Source: Candidatus Krumholzibacteriota bacterium (GTDB lineage: Bacteria > Krumholzibacteriota > Krumholzibacteriia > Krumholzibacteriales > Krumholzibacteriaceae). From it: DNA of 64,000 nucleotides. The stretch spans positions 124,001-188,000 of the forward strand of contig JAFGBF010000003.1 of the NCBI GenBank assembly GCA_016933255.1. Direction: 5' to 3'. Below, in pieces: positions 10,171-19,944 of the stretch (its first letter is position 1; every line of letters begins with the position of its first letter). Below the pieces are notes generated by a model that searched no databases, was not told the DNA's origin, and worked only from the letters and a program-made list of their open reading frames with translations. A program made the position numbers and the translations under genes.

Positions 10171-11484
10171 ATGGCTTATAAAAGACCTGTTCTTTTTGTC
10201 CTGATTTCACTTTTGATGATCTTTTCGTTTGGCAGCTGCGAAAAGGACAATGCCGAACAGACTGAGAATATGCCGGAAATCAAAACAGACGTAAATGTCG
10301 TCGTTAACCCGTCTTTTGAGGAGTGGGAGGGTTTTATGCCCGTGGGCTGGGAGCTTAGACAGTTTTCGGGTGACGGTGATAAGATGGTCATGTTCGGTAA
10401 GAGTTCCACTCATTATAAAAGCGGGAGACATTCATATTATATAAGGGGAATATTTAATACCGACAAATGGATGGTTCTCTGCCAGCGTTTTCCGATTAAG
10501 CCCGGGTACGACGTCTTCTTTTCCGCCGAGATGAAGACCGATGATGTCGAGAAAGCAAAAGGACAGGATGCAGACTGTAATATCTATATCATCTTTTATG
10601 ACAAAAATGGAAACAGGGTAAATTCAAGGCATTCTACCGATGCGAGCACGATGAGAAGAATAGGGACGAGCAAGTGGGCGAAAAACAAGAATATGATGAA
10701 CGTTCCTGATAAGGCAAGGTCGATAGAGATAGGACTGATAAACAGGATGAGCGGGTACGCATATTTTGATGATATCGAACTTGTCTTCCAGCCGGAACAG
10801 CATTGGGAAAAGAAAGAGACACGGTTTGTAGATTTTAAATGGCTTTCCGAGAAAGAATTTCCTCAGGGAGATATCGACCGTTTTGTGAAGCTTGCCGATG
10901 AGATCACAAAAGACTTCGGAATTAAAAAACTGGATAAAAAAGTTGAATACTATTTTTATCCCTCCGAAGACAGGTTTCTCAAACTATTGCGCAGAAAAAG
11001 GTATAAGCAGCTTCCAAGGTGGGGAATAAAAGAGTTCCATTCCATTGAATCGTATGAGGACCACGATATGATCCATATGATCCTGTACGACCTGGGTACG
11101 CCTCCTATGGGGCTGGCCAAAGGTGTCGTTTTTCATTACAGAGAAAAAATTTATGGATGGGACCTGCATAATTGTGCAAAGCAGGATCTGATCAACAAAA
11201 GGCTCCCGGTGCTCTATAAGACCATATCTAAAAAGGAGTTTATTCATACCGACGTTTCTGTAACCGTCCCTTCATGGGGCTCATTTGTAAATTACATGAT
11301 TGAAAAATACGGTATGGACAAGATTGTAAGGCTGTTCAAGGAAACTGACGGTGTCGATAGTTTCGGAGATTTCAATATACATTTCAAGGAGATCTACGGA
11401 GAAGAGTTTCCAGTGATAGACCAGCAATGGCGCATGTTTTTGCTTCGATACGAATGTGACGCTGCGGCTGACACATTAATATGA
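10171..11484 (+). CDS. Putative lipoprotein; N-terminal carbohydrate-binding-like region plus degenerate gluzincin (peptidase MA-like) region
   Basis: Lipobox-like SFGSC; HDMIHMILYD...PPMGLAKGVVFHY resembles HExxH...P-WLxEGxA; GSFVNYMIEKYG...W tail. Confidence 0.6.
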   Translation: MAYKRPVLFVLISLLMIFSFGSCEKDNAEQTENMPEIKTDVNVVVNPSFEEWEGFMPVGWELRQFSGDGDKMVMFGKSSTHYKSGRHSYYIRGIFNTDKWMVLCQRFPIKPGYDVFFSAEMKTDDVEKAKGQDADCNIYIIFYDKNGNRVNSRHSTDASTMRRIGTSKWAKNKNMMNVPDKARSIEIGLINRMSGYAYFDDIELVFQPEQHWEKKETRFVDFKWLSEKEFPQGDIDRFVKLADEITKDFGIKKLDKKVEYYFYPSEDRFLKLLRRKRYKQLPRWGIKEFHSIESYEDHDMIHMILYDLGTPPMGLAKGVVFHYREKIYGWDLHNCAKQDLINKRLPVLYKTISKKEFIHTDVSVTVPSWGSFVNYMIEKYGMDKIVRLFKETDGVDSFGDFNIHFKEIYGEEFPVIDQQWRMFLLRYECDAAADTLI

Positions 11485-11508
11485 TGAAGGTGCTGGTTCG
11501 GGAATCAT

Positions 11509-12012
11509 ATGAAGAAAGCATTCAGATATTGCCCCTATTGCGGAAGCACGGTTCAGAGGAGTGAAGAGGGCGGGATAGAAAGGATGAAGTGCCCTGATTG
11601 TGACTTCGTCCAGTATGTCAATCCTGCTCCCGCTGCGGGAGTCCTTATACTTGATGAGTATGGGCAGATCCTTCTTGTCAAGAGGGCTTTCGAGCCTTAC
11701 AGGGGGAGATGGGTAATACCGTCAGGATATATCGAATATGATGAAGAGATAAGAGCTACGGCTGTAAGAGAACTGAAAGAAGAGACTGGACTCGATGTGG
11801 AGATCGAAGGTATTCACGCGATAGAATCGTGTTTTGACGACCCGCGCGGCAACACTATCCTTGTCCTCTTTAAGGGGAAAATATCAGGAGGCACGCTTAA
11901 AGCGGGAGATGACGCCGGGGACGCAGGGTTCTTTCCCCTGGATGACCTTCCGTCGATAGGGTTTGAATGCCAACGTAAGATTATCGCGGACCTTAAAAAC
12001 AGTATCTCCTAA
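11509..12012 (+). CDS. NUDIX hydrolase with N-terminal zinc ribbon
   Basis: CPYCG...CPDC zinc ribbon; Nudix box GYIEYDEEIRATAVRELKEETGL. Confidence 0.92.
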   Translation: MKKAFRYCPYCGSTVQRSEEGGIERMKCPDCDFVQYVNPAPAAGVLILDEYGQILLVKRAFEPYRGRWVIPSGYIEYDEEIRATAVRELKEETGLDVEIEGIHAIESCFDDPRGNTILVLFKGKISGGTLKAGDDAGDAGFFPLDDLPSIGFECQRKIIADLKNSIS

Positions 12013-12131
12013 TTACGGGAACCGTCTTTCTTTTTCTTTTCCATTTTGATGACAAATATTATCAGACTGGCGAATCCGCCCCAGACCAGGCTGCATATTA
12101 CGGACATCATTATTACAGCTGATCTTGTCAT
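12009..12131 (-). CDS. Small subunit-like protein of NSS transporter (MetS/MaAIMP-like), 40 aa
   Basis: Read by hand: MTRSAVIMMSVICSLVWGGFASLIIFVIKMEKKKKDGSRN*; single TM with basic tail; ATGA overlap with the transporter stop codon. Confidence 0.75.
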   Translation of the reverse strand: MTRSAVIMMSVICSLVWGGFASLIIFVIKMEKKKKDGSRN

Positions 12132-13708
12132 CGATCATCATCCTTTCCCCTCGATCTTTCCCCCTGTCTTTTTTTCTCCGCGCGGCTTTCGTCTGTCAGA
12201 ATCCAGCTATCTGTGGATTTTCGCTCAAAAAGGATCCTGTTGACGGGCCTCTGAAATATCAGCAGGATCAGAATAAGCAGGCTCCATTGAAAGATACAGG
12301 TTCCCAGGCTGAATTTTCGAAAAGGATGCCACCAAAGTTCCGGGTCATATACAGTCACCGACTGGAAAAACCACCACCCCGTCATCGCGAGAAACTCTAT
12401 CGGAAGGATGTATTTGACGGCAAAATCGAATATCCTTCCCGGTCTTATATCGTTATCAAGGCCGTCGAGGAGTTCGATCCGGAATTTTTTAACTCCGTAG
12501 CGGATCACTGTGACGCAGAAAAGAAGACCGCTGATTATCAGGCCGATGCTCCACACCCAGTCCTGATTCTGAAAAAACCCTGGATCGAGGGCAGACGGAA
12601 GTCCGAAAATAAAACAGGCTGACGCGATTATAAAGATGCTGCGCTTTCTGGAAACACCGAAATCCATGACGTTGCGCGTTCCAAGTTCGATCATAGCTAT
12701 CAGGGATGAAAGCGCCGCGACGGATAATGCGAGAAAGAACACAAGAAGAAAAAAACGTCCGCCGTTGATCTGTTCGAATAGTTTGGGTATCCATATGAAA
12801 GTCAGCCCTGTGCTGAGCGGCCCCGTGTCCTGCGCGGCGGAGAGCGCCTGGCCGTATGGGAGGACCGCGAAGACTGTCGGGATGACCGCAAGGGCGGCCA
12901 GCAGTGAAGCCGAATTATTCCCAAGACCGGCAAGAAAGGAATTGGCCACAATGTCGTCATCTTTTTTCATATAGACTGCGTATGTCAGGATCAGTCCCCA
13001 GCCCGCGCCGGTCGACCACGCGCTTTGTGTGAGTCCTTCCAGCCAGATTCGATAGTTCAGCAGCGCGCTCCAGTCAGGTTGAAAGAGATAATTCATCCCT
13101 GCAGATGCGCCTGGAAGAGTCACGGCTCTGATTACCGCGACTATAAGGAGAGCAAAAAGAGAGGGCAGCATGATACGATTGGCTTTCTCAATACCGCCTA
13201 CTACCCCTCTGTATATGATAAAAGAACCGGCAAAAATTCCTGTCATGTGAAAAAGGACCGGCTGCCACCTGGTACCCTGAAATGATGTCCAGAATCCGGT
13301 TGTTTCACTACCCCACAGTCCGGATCCGGGGAATGTCCCGTTCTGGAAAAAGATATCGAGGAATGATGCAAGTGAATACCGGAAGCACCATCCAGTCACT
13401 ACACTGTAATAGAATGTTATCGCAAGCGTGCATATCCCGACAAATCCCCCCATCCATGTAAGCTTCCTGTCAATCGAACCGAACGCGCCGATAGTACCCA
13501 TCCGGGTCTTTTTGCCGATGCCGAATTCGATCATAAGAAGTGGGATAGACCAAAGAAAGAGAAAGAGAAACCAGGGGACAAGGAAAGGCGCTCCGCCGTT
13601 CTGGGCGATCACTCTCGGAAATCTCCAGATATTGCCGGTACCGACCGCCATGCCGAGCGCGGCCAGCAGAAGCGACCATCTTGAGGTGAATTCTTCTTTA
13701 ACGATCAT
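12128..13708 (-). CDS. Sodium-dependent transporter, NSS/SNF family
   Basis: EEFTSRWSLLLAALGMAVGTGNIWRFPRVIAQNGGAPFLVPW. Confidence 0.94.
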   Translation of the reverse strand: MIVKEEFTSRWSLLLAALGMAVGTGNIWRFPRVIAQNGGAPFLVPWFLFLFLWSIPLLMIEFGIGKKTRMGTIGAFGSIDRKLTWMGGFVGICTLAITFYYSVVTGWCFRYSLASFLDIFFQNGTFPGSGLWGSETTGFWTSFQGTRWQPVLFHMTGIFAGSFIIYRGVVGGIEKANRIMLPSLFALLIVAVIRAVTLPGASAGMNYLFQPDWSALLNYRIWLEGLTQSAWSTGAGWGLILTYAVYMKKDDDIVANSFLAGLGNNSASLLAALAVIPTVFAVLPYGQALSAAQDTGPLSTGLTFIWIPKLFEQINGGRFFLLVFFLALSVAALSSLIAMIELGTRNVMDFGVSRKRSIFIIASACFIFGLPSALDPGFFQNQDWVWSIGLIISGLLFCVTVIRYGVKKFRIELLDGLDNDIRPGRIFDFAVKYILPIEFLAMTGWWFFQSVTVYDPELWWHPFRKFSLGTCIFQWSLLILILLIFQRPVNRILFERKSTDSWILTDESRAEKKRQGERSRGKDDDR

Positions 13709-15762
13709 TCGATTATCTTGATACTGAAAGTGTCGCCTGTCTCTATCATGTCCACGACCTCGATCCCATCTGTGACCTTTCCGATAATCGTGTACCGTCC
13801 GTCAAGGTGAGGCTGCGGAGTGTGTGTAATAAAAAACTGGCTTCCCGGAGTATCTTTTCCTGAATGGGCTACACCGACATATCCCCTGCCGTATCTGTGC
13901 ATATTGAACTGACTGCGGAGAAAATATCCGGCATCTCCCCATCCATCCCCGCGGGGACAACCTCCCTGTATAACAAATCCAGGCACGACCCGGTGAAAAT
14001 TCAGGCCGTCATAGAAACCGTCTCTCGCAAGAGTAAGGATCCCGGTAACGATATTCGGGGCGTCATCCCCGAAGAGTGTGATCCCGATCCGTCCCCTTGA
14101 CGTAATCAGTGAAATCTTTTTTTCTCCGATCGGAAGAGATGGCTCGCCCCACGGGAGATCACCCCTGTTCCAATCCAGCGCCCTGGAAGTGTCGGGAGGA
14201 AAGGCCGATCCGAAACTGGATGACGCATCGGATGAGGCCTTCCGGACCCTGGGGTCTGGATCGGCAACTGCGAGTTTTAACAGGCTGATGATCTTTTCCC
14301 TGTTCCGTGCATCTGAATCCTTGTCGCCTGCGATCAGATCAAAAACTGTTATTATAGCGAGTCTTCTGTCAGCATCTTCACGGGATCCGCTTTTGTTGAA
14401 GATCCCGATCAGGTCATCAACAACCTGTTCCGGGATTGTATTTCCCAGCGCCTCGATCGAAATCGCCGCTACTACACAATCGCCACCGCCTGCGGCATCG
14501 AGAAGTGCCGCAGCAGGTGAAATACCGCTTTCACCTGCCGGGGTATAAAAACGATCCGTATTCTCAAATCGGCCCAGTCCTGCAGCAGCGCCCTCTCTTG
14601 AAAGGTCGTCTGTTTCCGAGGATAGGATATCCGTTAGTAATCCCAGATCTTCTTCGTTCCCTATCTCGCCCAGAAATTCCAGGGCTATCATCCTTTCGTA
14701 CGGAGTCCGGTTCATGGCAGTTTCGAGAAGATATTTCCGGGCGTCTGAACCTCCTGTCGCTGCCGCGGCCCTTATTGCCGCCATTCTTACCATCAGCGAG
14801 CTGTCGCTGAAAAGAGGAAGGATCTTTTTGAATGATTTTTTGTTCTCCGATCTTTCAATTCCCTGAAGAGCAACGGTCTTAAGGTAGCTGTCGTCTGAAG
14901 AAAGGACCTTTTCCAGCTTCTCGGCAGATTTCTTGTCTCCTATCCGGGCGAGCGCTTCAGCGACTTTTATCGAAAAGATCCTGTCTCCGCTGCTCATCAC
15001 AGCTGCCAGCGGTTCTATAGCTTTCTCCTCACGCAGTCTGCCGAGGGCCTCTGCGGCCTGAATCCTGACTTCCGGGTCGTCATTAAGCAGGAGATTTATC
15101 AACTTGATGTTCTCACCGCCGTAGCCGAGCCTGCCTAATGTATAAGCAGCCATCGCTGCAACTTCAGGCGCCGGGTCATAAAGCAAAAGGGCGCATGAAC
15201 CGGCCTGCGTGGAATCTCCCAGAAGACAGACGGACAAAGCGGCACCGGCGCGGAGCGACGAGTGAAAATTTGTCATGTATTGTTTTATCAGAGGAGCGGC
15301 ATCACCTGACTTTGTCCTCCCAAGGGCGTACAAAGCGAGTAATTTCATGTCTTTGGTGCCTTCTTTGAGGACCGAGGATAGAGTCTCGACCGCCAGCCGG
15401 CTCGTCTCTTCCCCGTATCCGACCAAACCGAGAAAATATACCGCTGATGCCGCGACATCCGGGTCGGTATCTTTCGCGAGCTTTGAGAGGAAGGTAACGG
15501 TACCAGCAGGATCGTCTATGCGGCCAAGGACCTCGGCGGACCTGAGCCTTATCAGAGGGTCCGGGTCCTCGATCGAGTATTTTATATCATCCGTCAGGAT
15601 CCGGTTCTCCTCCATAAGTGCCAGGATCTGAAGTTTTCTTCTTCCATCAGGGTCATTGAGAAGCCGGTCATATTTTGACCCTGCCGAGACCCAGCCGGCC
15701 GAAAGGGATATGAATACGGCAGCGGCAATAAATACTCGATAGATTGATTTTACTCTGTTCAT
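13705..15762 (-). CDS. HEAT-repeat protein fused to C-terminal cyclophilin-type peptidylprolyl isomerase
   Basis: Repeated DPDxxVRxxAAxALGxLG units; C-terminal FHRVVPGFVIQGGCPRGDGWG...GSQFFITHTPQPHLDGRYTIIGKV; signal peptide. Confidence 0.92.
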   Translation of the reverse strand: MNRVKSIYRVFIAAAVFISLSAGWVSAGSKYDRLLNDPDGRRKLQILALMEENRILTDDIKYSIEDPDPLIRLRSAEVLGRIDDPAGTVTFLSKLAKDTDPDVAASAVYFLGLVGYGEETSRLAVETLSSVLKEGTKDMKLLALYALGRTKSGDAAPLIKQYMTNFHSSLRAGAALSVCLLGDSTQAGSCALLLYDPAPEVAAMAAYTLGRLGYGGENIKLINLLLNDDPEVRIQAAEALGRLREEKAIEPLAAVMSSGDRIFSIKVAEALARIGDKKSAEKLEKVLSSDDSYLKTVALQGIERSENKKSFKKILPLFSDSSLMVRMAAIRAAAATGGSDARKYLLETAMNRTPYERMIALEFLGEIGNEEDLGLLTDILSSETDDLSREGAAAGLGRFENTDRFYTPAGESGISPAAALLDAAGGGDCVVAAISIEALGNTIPEQVVDDLIGIFNKSGSREDADRRLAIITVFDLIAGDKDSDARNREKIISLLKLAVADPDPRVRKASSDASSSFGSAFPPDTSRALDWNRGDLPWGEPSLPIGEKKISLITSRGRIGITLFGDDAPNIVTGILTLARDGFYDGLNFHRVVPGFVIQGGCPRGDGWGDAGYFLRSQFNMHRYGRGYVGVAHSGKDTPGSQFFITHTPQPHLDGRYTIIGKVTDGIEVVDMIETGDTFSIKIIE

Positions 15763-15909
15763 AACATCTCCCGTAAGTCAGAAGGTTATTAAATTCCTGC
15801 CATTTTGAAGAGGTGGATGTCAAGATGTTTTGCATCCGGTGCTGAAGATGTGTATTCTTCTTTACGTGAGTTTTTGTAGTGAACCCGATCTTATGGAGGC
15901 CCTGCGGAT

Positions 15910-17550
15910 ATGAAAAGATTATCTTGCCTTGCTATCCTGATTTCTGTCGTATTCCTGTCTGTTCCACATGATTTGACAGCCTGTACGAGTCTGATTGTGA
16001 CAAAGGGAGCCAGCGCGGACGGCTCGGTTATGATAACATATGCCTGTGACGGCGAGTTTCATCCGCATATGAACTATACGCCCCCCGAAGATCATGGGCC
16101 CGACGATCTTTATGAATTGAAGGGCTGGGACGGGAATGTGCAGGCACGGATCGCGCAAGTGCCGCATACGTTCGGCGTCGTGTACCTGATGAACGAATAT
16201 CAGGTAGTGATAGGGGAGACGACATTCACCGGGAGAGAAGAACTGAAGAATAAAGAGGGGGGGATGCATTACTGGTACCTGATGAGGGTCGCTCTTCAGA
16301 GAGCCAGGACAGCAAGAGAGGCTGTGGAGATAATCGGAGCCCTTGTGGAAGAATACGGGTACAGAAGCGAGGGAGAGTCTTTCTCCATAGGGGATAAAAA
16401 CGAGGCATGGATACTTGAGATAATAGGAAAAGGCGCGGGAGTGAAAGGGGCCAACTGGGTCGCCCTGAGGGTCCCCGACGGGTATATCTGCGCTCACGCG
16501 AACAAGGCCCGCATAGGTGAGTTTCCGTTGAAGGACAGCAAAAACTGTATCTATTCGAAAGATGTCATTGATTTTGCAATCGAAAAGGGATACTACGACC
16601 CCGGTTCGGGAAAACCGTTCAGATTCCATGAAGCGTACTGTCCTGCTCCACCCCAGAAACTGCGTTACTGCGAGACCCGCGTCTGGAGCATATTCAGAAG
16701 GGCCGCTCCGTCGAAGGAATTTTCTTCCGACTATCACAGAGGAGTAAAGGGGGCGGAAGGATATCCTCTATGGATAAAACCTGACGAAAAACTATCCCGC
16801 GAAGATGTGTTTGCCCTGATGAGGGATCACTATGAAGGCACGCCGTACGATATGACAAAAGGAGTCGACGCCGGGCCTTTCGGCAGTCCGAACAGGTGGC
16901 GTCCCATGAACTGGAATATCGACGGCGAAGATTATACCTGGGAGAGGCCGATCTCGACGCAACAGACCGGATTTTCTTTCGTCTCACAGTCGCGTTCATA
17001 TCTGCCCGATGCTATCGGCGGCGTCTTCTGGTATGGGGTCGATGACACGTATTTTTCCGTCTATATGCCTTTTTATGCCTGCACCGACAGAATACCTGAA
17101 ACGCTTGCAACAGGAAGTATGGCTGAATTTTCCTGGGATTCAGCCTGGTGGGTATTCAACTTTGTCGCTAACTACGCGAACCTCAGATACTGTCTTATGA
17201 AAGAGGATATTCAGGAGGTACAGTCCGGGCTGGAGGACAATCTCTCGGCGATGCAGCCAGCTGTCGAGAAGGCGGCGCTGGAGCTGTACAAAAGCGACCC
17301 CGCTCTCGCGGCGGATTATCTGACCGATTATTCAGAGAATGCGGCAAACAGGGTGGTCAAGAGATACCGTGAACTCGCTGAACTGCTGATCAGAAAGTAC
17401 AACGACGGGTATATCCAGCATGAAAAGGGTCAGGCGGAAGAAGAGGGATATTCAGAGGAATGGCTCCGAAAGGTCATAGAACTTCATCCTGATAAATACA
17501 GGCTGGAAAGATGGACGGCAGATTCGCTGGAGACGGATCTTCCGTACTGA
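15910..17550 (+). CDS. C69-family dipeptidase (U34)
   Basis: Signal peptide then CTSLIVTKGASADGSVMITYACDGE (N-terminal nucleophile Cys). Confidence 0.92.
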   Translation: MKRLSCLAILISVVFLSVPHDLTACTSLIVTKGASADGSVMITYACDGEFHPHMNYTPPEDHGPDDLYELKGWDGNVQARIAQVPHTFGVVYLMNEYQVVIGETTFTGREELKNKEGGMHYWYLMRVALQRARTAREAVEIIGALVEEYGYRSEGESFSIGDKNEAWILEIIGKGAGVKGANWVALRVPDGYICAHANKARIGEFPLKDSKNCIYSKDVIDFAIEKGYYDPGSGKPFRFHEAYCPAPPQKLRYCETRVWSIFRRAAPSKEFSSDYHRGVKGAEGYPLWIKPDEKLSREDVFALMRDHYEGTPYDMTKGVDAGPFGSPNRWRPMNWNIDGEDYTWERPISTQQTGFSFVSQSRSYLPDAIGGVFWYGVDDTYFSVYMPFYACTDRIPETLATGSMAEFSWDSAWWVFNFVANYANLRYCLMKEDIQEVQSGLEDNLSAMQPAVEKAALELYKSDPALAADYLTDYSENAANRVVKRYRELAELLIRKYNDGYIQHEKGQAEEEGYSEEWLRKVIELHPDKYRLERWTADSLETDLPY

Positions 17551-19728
17551 TCACCGGAGCAGGACCATCTTCTTTACTTCACTGCGTTCTGGGGTCACGA
17601 GACGGTAAAAATAGATCCCCGAAGAGACCGCCGCGCCCGCGCTGTTTTTTCCGTCCCAGATGATGTCTCTTCTTCCGCCGTCGATCGATTCATCGAGAAG
17701 AACGCAGACAAGTTTTCCCGTCACATCATAGACCGAGAGACCGACCTTCATCGTTTCCGGAATATCAAACCGTATCGTCGTCGACGGGTTGAACGGATTG
17801 GGAATATTTTGATGCAGGACGACAGCATCAGGCACAGGGGGAGTATCATCCCCGGCAAGCGTCGAATAACTTAGGATATACAGGCCGTAATAGCCGTCTG
17901 CGAGATAGGCATAAGAACCGCTTACAGTGACTCCCTCTGCGGCCAATGTATTGTAATATCCCATCTCCGTCGGCAATTCGGGGTCTGATACATCTATTAC
18001 GCGAAGGCCAGAATAGTGGTCGGCGAGATAGACATAAGTTCCGATCAAGGCAACTCCATGCGCAGGATTCGAAGTATCAAAATATCCAACCCTGGCGGGG
18101 AATTTGGGAGTCGATATATCTACAATATCCAGGCCGTCATAGCTTTTAGCCACATAGGCATAGGTTCCATTTATGACAATATCCTTTGCATCTCCGATAT
18201 CACAATATCCCGCTTCTTTAGGGGATGCAGGGTTATTTACGCTTATTACTCGAAAACCGTCGCCAACGGCATAGGCATGAGAACCGCTAATGGCGACGCC
18301 TATTAAATAATATGTATCAAAATATCCAACCTCGGTCGGGGATGCAGGGGTCGATACGTCTATGATACGAAGTCCGCTAGAGCCGTCTGCGACATAGGCG
18401 TAAGAGCCGTCCACGGTAACTCCACGTGTATAACCCGGTGTATCAAAATATCCTGCATTGGTCGGAGATTCAGGGGCTGATATATCTATAATACGAAGGC
18501 CGTCACGGGCGGCAGCGACATAGGCGTAATCACCGCTTACGGCAACTCCAAATATACGATCCACCCCGATATCGCAATAACCTACCCTGTTCAGGGACTC
18601 AGGGTCTGATATATCCACAACATTAAGGCGTCCATTCTCTAAGTCTGTAACGTAGGCATAGGAACCCCTCACTGATACATCGACCGCGTAACCTCCTGAA
18701 TCAAAATACCCCGCCTCAGTCGGCAATTCAGGGTCTGATATATCTATTACACGAAGACCGTCATGGTAACGGGCGACATAGGCATAAGAACTGCTTACAG
18801 AAAGATCTTTTCCACCCCCAAGGTAATATTTTCCCACCAGATCCGGTAATTCAGGGTCTGATACATTCAGTATCGCAAGGCCGTCAGCGCCCTCGAAGGC
18901 GACATAGGCGATAGAGTCGATTACTGTAACAGCATTTGCGCTCTGGTAATACATCGGATTAACATAGGATCCTACTTCAGCAGGTGATTCAGGGTTCGAT
19001 ATATCTATTATACGAAGGTGTTTATAGCTGTCAGCGACATAGGCATAAGAACCGTTTACGGCAACCTCTTTTGCAGAACCCGGTGTATCATAATATCCCA
19101 CCTCGGCCGGGGCTGCAGGGGTCGATATATCTATAATACGAAGGCCTTCACCTCCGTCAGCGACATAGGCATAAGGACCGATTACGGTAACTCCACTTGC
19201 AGAACCCGGTGTATCATAATATCCCACCTCGACGGGGGCTGCAGGGGTCGATATATCTATAATTCGAAGTCCGCTTTCATAGTCAGCGACATATGCATAA
19301 GAGCCGCTTACGGCAGCTCCACGCGCAGAACCGGGCGTATCACAATATCCTATCTCGGTCGGGGATGTAGTAATCGATATATCCAGTATTCTAAGGCCGC
19401 CATCCCCGTCAGCGACATAGGCATAAGAACCGTTTACCACGATGTCCATGATAGTTTCAGGTAATGTCGTGTTCCCCAGTTCAACAGGGTGCGCCGGGTC
19501 ATAGAAACCAACTATCTCAAAGCAGTTCTCATTTCCAAAATATGCTATAAGTCCTTCCGCAAAAACAGCCATGCAGTCTCCATCGATCCACCTGCCGACA
19601 AGATCGACATTCCAGCTGTCTCCAGCCTCTGCAGGGAGAGAATCAGCTGTAGAAGCGGGTACGGAATTCACAGACAGCACGACGAGTGCTACCAGGAGGT
19701 GCCTGAAACGAAGGAAATGCGGACGCAT
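17551..19728 (-). CDS. LVIVD-repeat secreted protein with C-terminal FlgD/T9SS-like sorting domain
   Basis: ~12 full copies of SYAYVADGxxGLRIIDISxPxxPxEVGYxDTPGxAxGVxVSG; C-terminal NIPNPFNPSTTIRFDIPE...VYDVTGKLV...SGIYFYRL. Start at M17 precedes a signal peptide. Confidence 0.9.
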   Translation of the reverse strand: MRPHFLRFRHLLVALVVLSVNSVPASTADSLPAEAGDSWNVDLVGRWIDGDCMAVFAEGLIAYFGNENCFEIVGFYDPAHPVELGNTTLPETIMDIVVNGSYAYVADGDGGLRILDISITTSPTEIGYCDTPGSARGAAVSGSYAYVADYESGLRIIDISTPAAPVEVGYYDTPGSASGVTVIGPYAYVADGGEGLRIIDISTPAAPAEVGYYDTPGSAKEVAVNGSYAYVADSYKHLRIIDISNPESPAEVGSYVNPMYYQSANAVTVIDSIAYVAFEGADGLAILNVSDPELPDLVGKYYLGGGKDLSVSSSYAYVARYHDGLRVIDISDPELPTEAGYFDSGGYAVDVSVRGSYAYVTDLENGRLNVVDISDPESLNRVGYCDIGVDRIFGVAVSGDYAYVAAARDGLRIIDISAPESPTNAGYFDTPGYTRGVTVDGSYAYVADGSSGLRIIDVSTPASPTEVGYFDTYYLIGVAISGSHAYAVGDGFRVISVNNPASPKEAGYCDIGDAKDIVINGTYAYVAKSYDGLDIVDISTPKFPARVGYFDTSNPAHGVALIGTYVYLADHYSGLRVIDVSDPELPTEMGYYNTLAAEGVTVSGSYAYLADGYYGLYILSYSTLAGDDTPPVPDAVVLHQNIPNPFNPSTTIRFDIPETMKVGLSVYDVTGKLVCVLLDESIDGGRRDIIWDGKNSAGAAVSSGIYFYRLVTPERSEVKKMVLLR
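17868..19428 (-). repeat. Tandem coding repeat, ~42 aa / ~126 bp unit, ~12 full copies plus a partial
   Basis: Repeated GACATAGGCATAAGAACCG...GATATATCTAT.ATACGAAG blocks on the + strand. Confidence 0.93.
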
Positions 19729-19944
19729 GTCAATCGCCCCCCCATAGTTTGAGTATTTATTACCACCGGTTTTCATTCTAGCACAATTTCCGATTTTTTT
19801 CCATTACTTATAGGCAATTTCCCCCAGTTTCCGTTGATGGCCTGGAGAGAGATGCACGCTTCCGAGATGGTATATGAAGAGATTCGAATCTTCCGGGTGT
19901 AAATGGTCCTTGCCCGCCGGTGTGGGAATATATATAAAGATGAT

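Noticed and set aside
15919-16737. 272-aa minus-strand ORF opposite the C69 dipeptidase
   Set aside because: Antisense shadow of a well-supported gene; no recognisable motifs, no RBS logic.
17868-19428. Repeats considered as CRISPR
   Set aside because: Units are in-frame protein-coding LVIVD repeats with conserved codons, not short palindromic repeats with unique spacers.
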